Shown here piece by piece: positions 18,001 to 26,916 of a DNA stretch of 64,000 nt. The notes below the pieces were generated by a model, which searched no databases, was not told the DNA's origin, and worked only from the letters and a program-made list of their open reading frames with translations. The translations under genes and the position numbers were made by a program. The stretch's first letter is position 1. The number at the start of each line of letters is the position of its first letter. This DNA is from Thermohahella caldifontis (GTDB taxonomy: Bacteria > Pseudomonadota > Gammaproteobacteria > Pseudomonadales > Oleiphilaceae), in NCBI RefSeq assembly GCF_041153465.1, contig NZ_CP154858.1, positions 3,100,001 to 3,164,000 on the forward strand, written 5' to 3'.

Positions 18001-18823
18001 CTGGCAGCTCTACGTGGAGGACGATGCCCGGGTGGTGAAGGAGTCGGTCATGATGCGCTGGGCAAGCCGTCTCGACCGCCCCTTTGATGAAGGGGATCTG
18101 GTACTGACCGGTCAGCTCATCCGGAGTATCAGGCAGACAGACCGTTATTCCTGCGAAGTGCTGCTGCAGACCCGGGATGAGCGCGGGCAGCCCTGTTCAC
18201 CGGTCACCCTGATTGAAGCGGCGGAGCGGTTCAACCGTATCGTCCAGCTTGACCGCTGGATCGTGGAGGGGGTGCTGGCGTGGATGAAGCGCTCTCCGTC
18301 CGTGCTGGAGACGCTGGATCACGTGAACGTGAATCTTTCCGGCCACAGTCTTAGTGATGACGGCTTTCTGGAGTGGCTGGACCGGGTCCTGGCAGCGCAT
18401 CCGAGACAGGCCATGAAGCTGTGCTTCGAGGTCACGGAAACGGCTGCGGTCAGCCGGATACACTATACCGCCGATTTCATGCACCATGTGCGCAAGAAGG
18501 GGGTGCGCTTTGCGCTGGATGACTTTGGTACCGGTCTGTCGTCCTATGCTTACCTCCAGCAGTTGCCCGTTGACTACCTGAAAGTGGACGGTATCTTTGT
18601 GAAGGATATTGACTCGGATCTGACCCATTATGCTATGGTCAAGTCCATCAACGAACTGGGGCATTTCATGGGACTGGAAACGGTGGCGGAATTCGTGGAG
18701 ACAGAGGCCATTGCCGAATCCCTGGCCGAACTGGGCGTGGACTGGGCGCAGGGCTATCTCTACAGCCGGCCGACGCCCCTCGACAGCCTGGATGAAGCCC
18801 TCAGACAGGCACGCAAGAGGTAG
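15050..18823 (+). CDS. PilZ-DUF1631-GGDEF(degenerate)-EAL cyclic-di-GMP protein
   Basis: This is a 1257-residue cytoplasmic protein with no predicted membrane helix. Domains in order are: PilZ (about 5-120, with RRYPR at 9-13 and NICEGG at 36-41, Cys replacing the usual Ser), DUF1631 (about 130-800), GGDEF (about 815-960) and EAL (about 995-1240). The GGDEF motif reads GSNEF, so cyclase activity is unlikely. The EAL domain keeps key residues (EVL for EAL, NLSGHSL, FEVTE, DDFGTGLSS, LKVD, AEFVE, QGY), so it is probably an active cyclic-di-GMP phosphodiesterase. A paralogue at 55134 shows the opposite pattern. It has its own promoter, and a tetR follows 11 bases downstream. Confidence 0.88.
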   Translation: MSRPRTEQRRYPRIPFRHDAILVIAGYTPVAVTLENICEGGALVGGVQSERLSRALETPERVPVSLHVFFDRPGQSEQVVRIRGRCVRVQPSQAGLSLGIAFHEPVTALIEQVKALGGQGMHLSAARREQLERRFHEVTRDFFAALVRGLAEEIKIRLKDRLERAESFQAINALRDTQVVVLEHQTAFSKALLERLRVGLEHLYSGEPEAARAGHLEVVDKAVFEQWLELQMIGSAVANRFREPLFRLHQVLSAVFQTHVDTTNNPLGPRLLCEALQDVYARMPALSVIEDDLPGAFEHVLLEYLPGLYRQLLEDARNAGIRTISEAEQLPVRPQASPARRVSPIPSVGQDGEGPHADSPPGKPRTDETKPGQAAGGRAVQTLLRLVEAVSGEAGTGEDTGDPETEDDLHRLASLLHQAKGALAPEAGDETESVQARLENLAETHPEIGRRIGPVARNLAVIVDRLFGVLAEASSGDGLVNRLRLPLFEMILEDLDFLEDRDHPVRRLLDDIASLTSTDQAGSSVLRRTLEPIVEALAQGRYKDRAFIEEARERVHRLVERQEKAFLRNAERIARTHAGREKLERARKAVRHRLDAMLREQQIPKVVLELLEAGWEQVMVLAVLKEGADSVTCMEHFNTLSQLLDWLLLDETEADALFSRDLELPAVLEMLEREMATTGEPAKVARALRHLKEVFDDAVPVETLWVPQYPLQQEAQGSGTGNVIHVAPERWRKRAHELSVGDWIEIELRPGQMQRMRLVWASESSYKFVFLSQNGLQEVEMPLNDMARQLAEGRARRTDHDSVSLVDRGLYDAIQALYARMASQATHDPLTGCIQRREFEKHLERVLLLTKHAGAESALIVFDIDQFALINSQYGTRTGDALLREIPRILDESLASHAGEMLLGRSGSNEFALLLYPCSREQAMDVAAQVVRSIARMEVVKGQSVHVTTSVGVVAIDSASPDAGTLMAQASNACNVRKREGGNGWQLYVEDDARVVKESVMMRWASRLDRPFDEGDLVLTGQLIRSIRQTDRYSCEVLLQTRDERGQPCSPVTLIEAAERFNRIVQLDRWIVEGVLAWMKRSPSVLETLDHVNVNLSGHSLSDDGFLEWLDRVLAAHPRQAMKLCFEVTETAAVSRIHYTADFMHHVRKKGVRFALDDFGTGLSSYAYLQQLPVDYLKVDGIFVKDIDSDLTHYAMVKSINELGHFMGLETVAEFVETEAIAESLAELGVDWAQGYLYSRPTPLDSLDEALRQARKR

Positions 18824-18834
18824 CCGGTACGCTT

Positions 18835-19425
18835 ATGGGACGACCACTTTCCTTTGATCGCCAGACTGTTCTGGACCGGGCCATGCAGGTGTTCTGGCGT
18901 CAGGGCTACGACACCACCTCGGTCAACACCCTGCTGTCCGAAATGCAGATTCAGCGCAGCAGTTTCTACCATGCCTGGCAGGACAAGCGCAGCCTGTTCC
19001 TTCAGGTGCTCGACCGCTACGGAGCCCGGTCGCTGGCCCGGATTCGCGCGGCTCAGAATGCGCTGACACCGGAAGCGCTGCGCACCTTTGTCGGACGCAT
19101 GATTCTGGGAGAAGCCGGAGAGCCCTGCCGGGAAGGTTGTCTGCTGGTGAATACGGTGCTGGAGCAGTCGGGCGTGGATGAGGAACTGGCGGCCTGCGCC
19201 CGGGCGCATCTGGCACGCAATCAGGCTGCCTTTGCTGACTGGATCGCCGCAATGCAGGCGGCCGGCACGCTGGCGGACGACCCGGATGCACAGAGGCGCG
19301 CCCGTTCATTGATGTGCCTGGTGAAAGGGGCGCGTGTCATGGCCCGGGAGGGGGAATCCCGTCAGGCAATTCAGAGTGTGATCGACGATTTTTTCCGTTG
19401 CTGGACGGCACCTTCATCTTCTTGA
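18835..19425 (+). CDS. TetR/AcrR family transcriptional regulator
   Basis: This 196-residue TetR regulator has the N-terminal form MGRPLSFDRQTVLDRAMQVFWRQGYDTTSV typical of the YxaF/AcrR-like group with a TetR_C_16-type C-terminus. The DNA-binding domain covers residues 8-55. It starts 11 bases after the PilZ-GGDEF-EAL stop with only a weak Shine-Dalgarno, so it may be co-transcribed with that gene. The ligand and target are unknown. Confidence 0.85.
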   Translation: MGRPLSFDRQTVLDRAMQVFWRQGYDTTSVNTLLSEMQIQRSSFYHAWQDKRSLFLQVLDRYGARSLARIRAAQNALTPEALRTFVGRMILGEAGEPCREGCLLVNTVLEQSGVDEELAACARAHLARNQAAFADWIAAMQAAGTLADDPDAQRRARSLMCLVKGARVMAREGESRQAIQSVIDDFFRCWTAPSSS

Positions 19426-19460
19426 AATGACGCCTGTTTTGGGACGCGCGTCACATTCTG

Positions 19461-19490
19461 TTGCGAGACATTGAACCTTTGTCTTATACT
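19461..19490 (+). promoter_or_regulatory. Candidate sigma-70 promoter upstream of the DUF3592-like gene
   Basis: TTGCGA (19461-19466), an 18-base spacer and TATACT (19485-19490) are present. An in-frame ATG at 19471 falls between the two elements, so it cannot be the start of a transcript made here. This supports the downstream ATG at 19552. Confidence 0.55.
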
Positions 19491-19551
19491 GTACAGCCTG
19501 AGCATCAGGTCTTTTCTGCTGCTTGAGTACAACAACAAGAAGGCGAACGAA

Positions 19552-20346
19552 ATGGATATTCTCATGTTGCTGGTAGGGTTGACGCTTGCGGTCACCGGCT
19601 GGTTTCTGGCGTGGGACTACGCCCGCAGTCTGTTCAGCGCGTACACCGCCCGTGGTCGGGTGGTTGCCTTGCAGCCCGGGTTCGGGCGTCGCATCCCGGG
19701 GGCCTGCACCCCGTTCTTCCCGGTCGTCGAGTATCTCTGGCAAGGCCAGCCGGTGCGTTTCACGGCGCTCCATGAGGACGACGTGACCAATCTCCAGATC
19801 GGCGACATCATTGAAATCATCTTCTCCCGTTCCCGCCGGACCCAGACGCGTCTGGGACGGATGGTGCTGACGTTGCTCTTCATGCTGGTGCTGGTGCTGG
19901 GCGGCATGTTCGGAACGGCGCTGGTCACCTCGAAAACGCTGGACCTGACACATATTCTGCTGCCGTCGGTGGTGCTCAGCGGTTGCTTCTTTGCCATCGT
20001 GCTCTACCTGCGTCAGCAGGATCAGGCGGATACCGGCGCACCCATCCAGCGACGCACCTCCCTGTGCCGGCTGTTCATTCAGGAACCCACCCATGTCTGT
20101 CACTGGATGAAGCGGGCCAATTGCCCGGTCATGGGGCGCGGTGCCTTTGGTGCAAGGCTCTGTGGTGCCCTGTGCATGATGATGGGTGTCGGCATCATGG
20201 CCTGGTCCTCCGTCGGATTCAGTCGACCGGCTCTGGCCGGCAGTCTGGCACCGGCCGAGGCCCGGCAGGCGCCGGCCGCCGAAGTGGCCCCGGCCGTGCC
20301 CGAGCCCCGCATGACCGTCACGGTGCAGGTGTTCCGGGAGAACTGA
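19552..20346 (+). CDS. DUF3592-like membrane protein
   Basis: This 264-residue protein has an N-terminal membrane helix (residues 2-20), a soluble segment of about 75 residues that resembles DUF3592 (ARGRVVALQPG...PFFPVVEYLWQGQPVRF....L.IGDIIEIIFSRSRR), two helices near 102-150, a loop rich in Arg/Cys and a helix near 200-225. The tail is Ala/Pro-rich. I chose the ATG at 19552 because a candidate promoter covers the alternative at 19471. The last 29 bases overlap the end of the VTT-FAD oxidoreductase gene on the other strand. The function is unknown. Confidence 0.65.
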   Translation: MDILMLLVGLTLAVTGWFLAWDYARSLFSAYTARGRVVALQPGFGRRIPGACTPFFPVVEYLWQGQPVRFTALHEDDVTNLQIGDIIEIIFSRSRRTQTRLGRMVLTLLFMLVLVLGGMFGTALVTSKTLDLTHILLPSVVLSGCFFAIVLYLRQQDQADTGAPIQRRTSLCRLFIQEPTHVCHWMKRANCPVMGRGAFGARLCGALCMMMGVGIMAWSSVGFSRPALAGSLAPAEARQAPAAEVAPAVPEPRMTVTVQVFREN

Positions 20347-22495
20347 TCCCGGATTTACCGCCACGCCGCCAGGCGTGGTAGCGACCGACCCATTCCAGCA
20401 AACGCTGCGGTGCGTGATTGCGTTTCCACACGCCCGCCGCATACTTGTTGGCCTCGGAGAGAGTGGGGTAGATGTGAATGGTGCCCAGAATGCCGTTGAG
20501 GCCGATGCCGTGCTTCATGGCGGACACGAACTCGGTGATCAGCTCCCCGGCATGGTAGCCCACGATGGTCGCGCCAAGGATCCGGTCCTTGCCGGGCACC
20601 GTCAGTACCTTCACGAACCCGTGAGCTTCTCCGTCAGCGATGGCGCGATCCAGATCGTCCAGTCCGTAACGAGTGACCTCGTAGGGAATGCCCTGTGCCT
20701 GCGCGTCGGTTTCGTTCAGCCCCACGCGACCCACTTCGGGATCCGTGAAGGTGGCCCAGGGAATCACGCGGTAATCCACCGCAAAGCGCTTGAAGGTGCC
20801 AAACAGACTGTTGACTGCGGCATACCAGGCCTGGTGGGCGGCCGTATGAGTGAACTGATAGGGGCCGGCCACGTCACCGCAGGCATAAATGGTCGGGATG
20901 CTGGATTGCAGGAACTCGTTGACCTGAATGGTGCCGTTCGGGTTCATGGCAATGCCCAGCTCTTCCAGTCCGAATCCCAAGGTATTGGCCCGCCTGCCAA
21001 TGGCCAGCAGGGCCTTGTCGAACGTGATCTCGACGGTGTCGTCACCTTTCCTGGCAATCAGCACGGAGGTGCCGTCTGCGCGACGCTCGAAGCGTTCGGC
21101 ACGGCAGCCGAGATGCAGCTCTATTCCCTCTTCCACGAAGCGGGCCTGTACGGCGGCTGACACGTCCGGATCTTCACGCGGCATGATCCGGTCGGACAGA
21201 TCCACCTGAATCACGCGCACTCCCAGCCGGTTGAAGCTCTGGGCCAGCTCGCAGCCGATGGGGCCGCCGCCAAGGACCAGGAGGCTCTCGGGCTTGTCGC
21301 GCAATGACCAGATGGTGTCCGACGTATACCAGGTGACCTCGTGCAGTCCCGGGATGGGGGGCACAAAGGGACGGGCACCGGTGGCCACGACGATGTTCCG
21401 CGTGGTCAGAATCCGGCCGTTGACCTCGACACGCCAGGGATCCAGGATGCGGGCTGCGCCTTCCACACACTCCACACCCAGTGCGGTGTAGCGTTCCACC
21501 GAGTCATGGGGCTCCACTTCGCGAATCACGTTGGCCACCCGTTCCATGACCGCCGTGAAGTCCACCCGGGCATCCGGCACCTCGATACCGTATTCCCTGG
21601 CCGAGCGGATCTCATGGGCGACGGTAGCGGAGCGGATCAGCGCCTTGCTGGGCACGCAGCCGGTATTCAGGCAGTCACCACCCATCTTGTGCTTTTCGAT
21701 CAGGGTCACTTTGGCCTTCACCGCAGTGGCGATGTAGCTGGTTACCAGACCGGCACTGCCGGCACCGATGACCACCAGGTTGCGGTCAAACTGCCTGGGG
21801 CGCGAGAAGCCCTTGAGGGCCCGGCGTGCCTGCAGGCGATTCATGATGTGGCGGGCGATGAAGGGAAAGAGGGCCAGCAGTGCAAAGGAGCCGATCAGTC
21901 CTGGTGACAGGAGCCCTGAGAGACTGTCGATCTGTGCCAGCTGGGTGCCCGCATTGACGTACACCAGGGTGCCCGGCAGCATGCCCAGCTGACTGACCCA
22001 GTAGAAGGTGCCCGTTCTGATGGGCGTCAGCCCCATGGCCAGGTTGATCAGGAAGAAGGGGAAGACAGGTACCAGACGAAGTCCGAACAGGTAGAAGGCC
22101 CCGTCTTTTTCGATGCCGGCATTGAGTGCCTTGAGTTTCTGGCCGAATTTTTTCTGCACCCAGTCATGCAGCAGGGTGCGCGAAGCCAGGAACGCCAGGG
22201 TTGCACCGATGCTGCTGGCAAAGGACACGATCAGCGTGCCTTCAAGCAGACCGAACAGAGCCCCGGCGGCCAGCGTCATCACGGCTGCACCGGGCAGGGA
22301 AAGTGCCGTCACCAGCACATAGAGCGCAAAAAAGGTCAGGGCCGAAAGCAGGGGATGGGCGTGCGTGCTTTCCAGCAAGGCATCCTTGTGTTCGCGGAAG
22401 GTGTCCAGACTCAGGTAGTCATTGAGTCCGAAGCCGAAGAATGCGGCGACCAGCAGGGCGATGCCGGCCAGCAGAAGCCATTTCCTGGGTGTCAT
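20318..22495 (-). CDS. VTT (TVP38/DedA-like) membrane domain fused to FAD pyridine nucleotide-disulfide oxidoreductase
   Basis: This 725-residue fusion has two parts. Residues 1-225 form a VTT/SNARE-associated membrane domain with about five helices (SLPGAAVMTLAAGALFG, then GLRLVPVFPFFLINLAMG). Residues 235-715 form a flavoprotein disulfide reductase like dihydrolipoamide dehydrogenase or mercuric reductase: FAD motif GAGSAG at 244-249, redox pair C275-x4-C280 (CLNTGC), NAD motif GGGPIG, and the partner-side HIYPTLSE. There is no HMA domain and no C-terminal Cys pair, so it is not a true mercuric reductase. I chose the ATG at 22495, which has AAGGA seven bases upstream. An in-frame ATG at 22522 has none. 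A TATACT on the minus strand about 45 bases upstream may be the -10. Confidence 0.85.
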   Translation of the reverse strand: MTPRKWLLLAGIALLVAAFFGFGLNDYLSLDTFREHKDALLESTHAHPLLSALTFFALYVLVTALSLPGAAVMTLAAGALFGLLEGTLIVSFASSIGATLAFLASRTLLHDWVQKKFGQKLKALNAGIEKDGAFYLFGLRLVPVFPFFLINLAMGLTPIRTGTFYWVSQLGMLPGTLVYVNAGTQLAQIDSLSGLLSPGLIGSFALLALFPFIARHIMNRLQARRALKGFSRPRQFDRNLVVIGAGSAGLVTSYIATAVKAKVTLIEKHKMGGDCLNTGCVPSKALIRSATVAHEIRSAREYGIEVPDARVDFTAVMERVANVIREVEPHDSVERYTALGVECVEGAARILDPWRVEVNGRILTTRNIVVATGARPFVPPIPGLHEVTWYTSDTIWSLRDKPESLLVLGGGPIGCELAQSFNRLGVRVIQVDLSDRIMPREDPDVSAAVQARFVEEGIELHLGCRAERFERRADGTSVLIARKGDDTVEITFDKALLAIGRRANTLGFGLEELGIAMNPNGTIQVNEFLQSSIPTIYACGDVAGPYQFTHTAAHQAWYAAVNSLFGTFKRFAVDYRVIPWATFTDPEVGRVGLNETDAQAQGIPYEVTRYGLDDLDRAIADGEAHGFVKVLTVPGKDRILGATIVGYHAGELITEFVSAMKHGIGLNGILGTIHIYPTLSEANKYAAGVWKRNHAPQRLLEWVGRYHAWRRGGKSGISSPGTPAP

Positions 22496-22675
22496 GCAGA
22501 TGTCCTTGTTCAGGTGGATCATGTTGATTCGGGGTAGTATAGACGTTCAACCCCGGTCGGGGTTCCCGGGCAGCGGTAAAGATTTGTTCATGATCGGCCC
22601 GGGGGCGTGATGTTTTGTGCCGGCATGGTAAGCTATGGCAAAACCCAAGCGTGATCCGACAGGACAGGAGTTCCC

Positions 22676-23689
22676 ATGAAACCCGTACCCCGCAGATTTC
22701 CCGTGACACGTATGCGCCGCATGCGCGCCAGCGACTTCAGCCGCCGCCTGATGCGCGAAACCACCCTGAGTGTGGACAATCTGATCTATCCCATGTTCGT
22801 GCTGCCCGGATCCGGCCAGCGCGAGGCGGTGCCGTCAATGCCCGGCATTGAACGGCTGTCCGTGGATCTGTTGCTGGAAGAGGCCGAAACGCTCGTGGCG
22901 CTGGGCATCCCCGCGGTGGCCCTGTTTCCGGTGACGCCCCCGGAGCACAAGAGTGATGATGCCCGGGAGGCCTGGAACCCCAACGGCATTGCCCAGACAG
23001 CGGTGCGGGCGCTGAAACAGCGGTTCCCCGAACTGGGCGTGATCACGGACGTGGCGCTGGATCCGTTCACCTCCCATGGTCAGGACGGGCTGGTGGCCGA
23101 GTCGGGCTATGTGCTCAACGACGAAACCGTGGAAGTGCTTGTCCGCCAGGCGCTGTCCCATGCCGAGGCGGGAGCGGATGTGGTGGCACCCTCGGACATG
23201 ATGGACGGACGCATCGGGGCCATTCGTCAGGCGCTTGAGGAAAGCGGCTTCATCAATACGCGGATTCTGGCCTACTCGGCGAAGTATGCCTCCAGCTATT
23301 ACGGCCCCTTCCGCGATGCCGTGGGTTCCGCTGCCAATCTGGGCGGGGGCAACAAGTACAGTTACCAGATGGACCCGGCCAACAGTGACGAGGCCATTCA
23401 TGAAGTGGCCATGGATCTTGAAGAGGGGGCCGACATGGTCATGGTCAAGCCGGGCATGCCGTATCTCGATATCGTCTACCGCGTCAAGCACGAGCTGGGC
23501 GTACCGACCTTTGTGTATCAGGTCAGCGGTGAATACGCCATGCACTGTGCGGCCGCCGCCAATGGCTGGCTGGATGGTGACCAGGTCATGATGGAGTCGC
23601 TGCTGTCCATCCGGCGTGCCGGTGCGGACGGCATCCTGACCTACTTTGCCAAGCGGGCCGCGCAGTGGCTGCGCCGCTCGGGTGGCTGA
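22676..23689 (+). CDS. hemB: Delta-aminolevulinic acid dehydratase (porphobilinogen synthase)
   Basis: This 337-residue HemB condenses two 5-aminolevulinate molecules to porphobilinogen in haem synthesis. Active-site lysines lie in YSAKYASSYYGPFRDA and MVMVKPGMPYLD. The metal-site loop reads DVALDPFTSHGQDG, with aspartates where zinc enzymes have cysteines, so it is the magnesium-type enzyme known from Pseudomonas. GGAG is six bases upstream of the ATG. It is divergent from the VTT-FAD oxidoreductase and 26 bases upstream of ppk. The hemB-ppk pairing is common in gammaproteobacteria. Confidence 0.96.
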   Translation: MKPVPRRFPVTRMRRMRASDFSRRLMRETTLSVDNLIYPMFVLPGSGQREAVPSMPGIERLSVDLLLEEAETLVALGIPAVALFPVTPPEHKSDDAREAWNPNGIAQTAVRALKQRFPELGVITDVALDPFTSHGQDGLVAESGYVLNDETVEVLVRQALSHAEAGADVVAPSDMMDGRIGAIRQALEESGFINTRILAYSAKYASSYYGPFRDAVGSAANLGGGNKYSYQMDPANSDEAIHEVAMDLEEGADMVMVKPGMPYLDIVYRVKHELGVPTFVYQVSGEYAMHCAAAANGWLDGDQVMMESLLSIRRAGADGILTYFAKRAAQWLRRSGG

Positions 23690-23715
23690 AACCTTTATTG
23701 CTGAACAGGGATACC

Positions 23716-25839
23716 ATGGCTGAAACAGTGGATACACTCAAATCCCGCCTGCAGGGTACAGAGCCGGCCGACGGCCCTGACCTGAGCGCACCCGAGCTGT
23801 ACTTCAACCGGGAGCTGAGTCACCTGCAGTTCAATGTGCGGGTGCTCAATCAGGCAATGGACGAGAGTCATCCGTTGCTCAATCGTCTGATGTTTGCCTG
23901 CATTTTCAGCAGCAACATGGACGAGTTTTTCGAGATCCGGGTGGCGGGCTTCAAGCAGCAGATCAAGTACGGCCGGGAGACGGTGGGTCCGGATGGTCTG
24001 ACCCCCCAACAGATCCTCGAGCGCGTGGCGGAAGAGGCCCACGTCCAGATCGAGCGCCAGTACACGCTGCTCAATGATGTGCTGTTGCCGGCACTGGAGA
24101 AGGAAGGTATCTACTTTCTGCGCCGCAGCGAGTGGACGGAGGAGCAGCGGGCCTGGATCGAATCGTACTTTGATAATGAGGTTCGCCCGGTCATCAACCC
24201 CATCGGCCTGGATCCCAGCCATCCGTTTCCGCGCCTGGTGAACAAGAGTCTCAACTTCATTACCGAGCTGGAGGGGCGCGACGCCTTTGGCCGCGAGAAC
24301 GGGCTGGCCATTGTCCCGGCCCCGCGGTCGCTGCCTCGCCTGGTCAAGCTGCCGGACGAGCTGTCCCGGGCCGGAACCTCTCTGGTATTCCTGTCGTCCA
24401 TCATTCACGAATTCGCCGGGCAGCTCTTTCCGGGCATGACGGTCAAGGGCATGTATCAGTTCCGTCTGACCCGCAATGCAGACCTGGTGCTGGAAGAGGA
24501 CGACATGGAGGATCTGGCCAAGGCCTTGCGTGGCGAGCTGCTCAGTCGCCGTTTCGGTGACGCGGTAAGGCTGGAAATTGCAGATAACTGCCCTGAAAAT
24601 CTGGAAAAGTTCCTGCTGGACCAGTTCGGTCTGCAACCCTGGGAGTGTTACCGGGTGGCCGGTCCGGTCAACCTGGCCAGGCTGATGGCCGTACCCGGTC
24701 TGGTGAACCGTCCGGATCTGATGTATCCGCCCTTCACACCCGGTCTGCCGGCCAGCCTGCGCCAGAAGGAAGACCTGTTCGCCCAGATAGCCCGGCAGGA
24801 CATCCTGCTGCTGCATCCGTTCCAGAGCTTTTCCCCGGTGGTGGACCTGCTGCGGCAGGCTGCACGGGATCCGGACGTGCTGGCCATTCGCCAGACCCTC
24901 TATCGTACCGGCAGCCAGTCCGAAGTGGTGGCGGCGCTGGTGGAGGCGGCACGGCGTGGCAAGGAGGTGACGGTGGTCATCGAGCTGCGCGCGCGCTTTG
25001 ACGAGGAGTCCAATCTGGAGCTGGCCAGCCGGTTACAGGAGGCGGGTGTCATCGTGGTGTACGGGGTGGTGGGTTACAAGACACACTGCAAGCTCGTTCA
25101 CATCGTGCGTCGTGAGAAGAGCGGGCTGAAGGGTTATGCGCACCTGGGGACAGGAAACTACCATGCCGCCAATGCTCGGCTGTATACGGACTATAGCTTG
25201 CTGACCGCAGACCGCATCCTCTGCGAGGACGTGAACCGCATCTTCCTGCAGCTCACCGGCATGACCAAGGCCATGAAAATCCGCAAGCTGATGCATGCCC
25301 CGTTCACCCTTCACGAACGCCTGCTGGCGATGATCGAGCGTGAAGCGGACAATGCGCGGGCCGGCCGCCCCGCCTTCATCCGGGCCAAGGTCAATGCGCT
25401 CACCGAGCCGCGTATCATTCAGGCGTTGTACCGCGCCTCCCGGGCGGGTGTGGAGATTGATCTGGTGATCCGCGGCATCTGTTGCCTGAGACCGGGTGTG
25501 GAAGGGGTGTCCGACACCATCCGGGTGCGTTCCATCGTCGGGCGCTTTCTGGAGCATACGCGGGTCTACTGGTTTCACAATGACGGCAAGGATGAAGTCT
25601 ATTGCGGCAGTGCGGACTGGATGGAGCGCAATCTTCTCAACCGGGTGGAGGTGGGCTTCCCCATCGAGGATGCCCGGCTCTCCGAACGGATCCGCCTGGA
25701 ATTCGAAGCCTACCTCAAGGACAATCAGCGCGCCTGGGTGCTCAATAGCGACGGGTCCTACAGCCGCGTTGTCCCGGCAGAGGAGGAGGCCCCCTTTGAT
25801 GCCCAGCAATTCCTTCTGACCTCACTGGCCGCGGGGTAG
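23716..25839 (+). CDS. ppk: Polyphosphate kinase 1
   Basis: This 707-residue PPK1 reversibly transfers the terminal phosphate of ATP to polyphosphate. The two catalytic histidines are H457 in YKTHCKLVHIVRR (the phosphorylated one) and H476 in YAHLGTGNYH, and TARLYTDYSLL-like and LHERLLAMIEREADNA segments follow. I chose the ATG at 23716 with AGGGA just upstream. An open frame extends 17 codons into hemB without similarity. It is likely co-transcribed with hemB and, four bases later, the AI-2E-family permease. Confidence 0.95.
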   Translation: MAETVDTLKSRLQGTEPADGPDLSAPELYFNRELSHLQFNVRVLNQAMDESHPLLNRLMFACIFSSNMDEFFEIRVAGFKQQIKYGRETVGPDGLTPQQILERVAEEAHVQIERQYTLLNDVLLPALEKEGIYFLRRSEWTEEQRAWIESYFDNEVRPVINPIGLDPSHPFPRLVNKSLNFITELEGRDAFGRENGLAIVPAPRSLPRLVKLPDELSRAGTSLVFLSSIIHEFAGQLFPGMTVKGMYQFRLTRNADLVLEEDDMEDLAKALRGELLSRRFGDAVRLEIADNCPENLEKFLLDQFGLQPWECYRVAGPVNLARLMAVPGLVNRPDLMYPPFTPGLPASLRQKEDLFAQIARQDILLLHPFQSFSPVVDLLRQAARDPDVLAIRQTLYRTGSQSEVVAALVEAARRGKEVTVVIELRARFDEESNLELASRLQEAGVIVVYGVVGYKTHCKLVHIVRREKSGLKGYAHLGTGNYHAANARLYTDYSLLTADRILCEDVNRIFLQLTGMTKAMKIRKLMHAPFTLHERLLAMIEREADNARAGRPAFIRAKVNALTEPRIIQALYRASRAGVEIDLVIRGICCLRPGVEGVSDTIRVRSIVGRFLEHTRVYWFHNDGKDEVYCGSADWMERNLLNRVEVGFPIEDARLSERIRLEFEAYLKDNQRAWVLNSDGSYSRVVPAEEEAPFDAQQFLLTSLAAG

Positions 25840-25842
25840 ATC

Positions 25843-26916
25843 ATGGCAGAACACGGACAGTTTTCTCCCGGGGCACGCTTCATCATCACGCTGGCGGCGT
25901 TTGTCATTGTGGTCATGGGGATCAGGCAGGCCGAGTCCATCCTCTCCATGCTGTTTCTGTCCGCCTTTTTCACCATCCTGTGCACGCCGCCCTACGTGTA
26001 CCTGCAGCGCAAGGGGGTGCCCGGCTGGGCCTCCCTGATCCTGGTGATCATTGGCGTCACGTTGCTGCAGATTGCCGTCGTGTCCGTGGTTGTGTCCTCC
26101 GTGGCGGACTTCAAGTCACAACTGCCGGCCTATCAGGAGCGCCTGCAGGCCGTGACCCGTTCGCTCATTGACTGGCTCCAGGCGCACGGTGTGCCCGTCA
26201 GTGTTTCCGTGATGACCAGTTCCTTCAACCCCGGTGCCGTGCTCAAGAGTGTGGTGAACATGCTCGGCGGACTGGGCGCTCTGCTTTCCAACACCTTTCT
26301 CATCATTCTGACCGTCATCTTCATGCTGGTGGAGGCCTCCACCTTCCCGGACAAGCTGCACCGTGCCTTTGAAGGGCGTGTGGACTTCGGCCCCATGGAT
26401 ACCTTTATCGACCGGGTCAAGAAATACATGTCCATCAAGACCCTGGTCAGTCTGGCGACGGGTGTGCTGATCCTGGCGTGGAACGCGGTGCTGGGAGTGG
26501 ATTACGCCCTGCTGTTCGGGATGCTGGCCTTCCTGCTCAACTTCATTCCCAACATCGGCTCCATCATTGCCGCGGTGCCTGCCGTGTTGCTGGCGCTGAT
26601 CCAGCTGGGGCCGGGACATGCGCTGGCCGTTGCGGCCGGGTATGTGGTGGTGAACGTGGTCATGGGCAACATGGTGGAGCCGCGTTACCTGGGGCGCGGA
26701 CTCGGGCTCTCCACGCTGGTGGTCTTCCTGTCACTGGTGTTCTGGGGGGCGCTGCTGGGCCCCGCCGGCATGCTGTTGTCCGTACCCCTGACCATGATGC
26801 TGAAAATGGCGCTGGAAACCAGCGAGGACACCCGCTGGCTGGCCGTACTGCTGGAGCCGGAACACGGCAGTCCGGCGACGGGGCAGTCACCGGACAAGGA
26901 GGGCGAACCGGGATGA
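25843..26916 (+). CDS. AI-2E family (PerM-like) membrane protein
   Basis: This 357-residue integral membrane protein of the AI-2E/PerM family is built of about eight helices. The cytoplasmic/periplasmic segment at 80-160 and the C-terminal core GMLAFLLNFIPNIGSIIAAVPAVLLALI and NMVEPRYLGRGLGLSTLVVFLSLVFWGALLG are family signatures. Members export varied substrates, and quorum-signal export is only one proposed role. It starts three bases after the ppk stop, so it is in the hemB-ppk transcription unit. The C-terminal 20 residues are a charged tail. Confidence 0.88.
   Translation: MAEHGQFSPGARFIITLAAFVIVVMGIRQAESILSMLFLSAFFTILCTPPYVYLQRKGVPGWASLILVIIGVTLLQIAVVSVVVSSVADFKSQLPAYQERLQAVTRSLIDWLQAHGVPVSVSVMTSSFNPGAVLKSVVNMLGGLGALLSNTFLIILTVIFMLVEASTFPDKLHRAFEGRVDFGPMDTFIDRVKKYMSIKTLVSLATGVLILAWNAVLGVDYALLFGMLAFLLNFIPNIGSIIAAVPAVLLALIQLGPGHALAVAAGYVVVNVVMGNMVEPRYLGRGLGLSTLVVFLSLVFWGALLGPAGMLLSVPLTMMLKMALETSEDTRWLAVLLEPEHGSPATGQSPDKEGEPG

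Noticed and set aside
19485..19500. TACTGTACAG resembling a LexA box upstream of the DUF3592-like gene
   Set aside because: CTGT and ACAG directly abut instead of being eight bases apart, so it does not fit the SOS box, and it overlaps a normal -10.
20318..22495. Mercuric reductase
   Set aside because: There is no HMA domain, no C-terminal vicinal cysteines and no mer genes nearby; only the generic CLNTGC redox pair is shared.
25843..26916. Autoinducer-2 exporter as a firm function
   Set aside because: Family members differ in substrate and nothing nearby (no luxS or lsr genes) supports quorum signalling.
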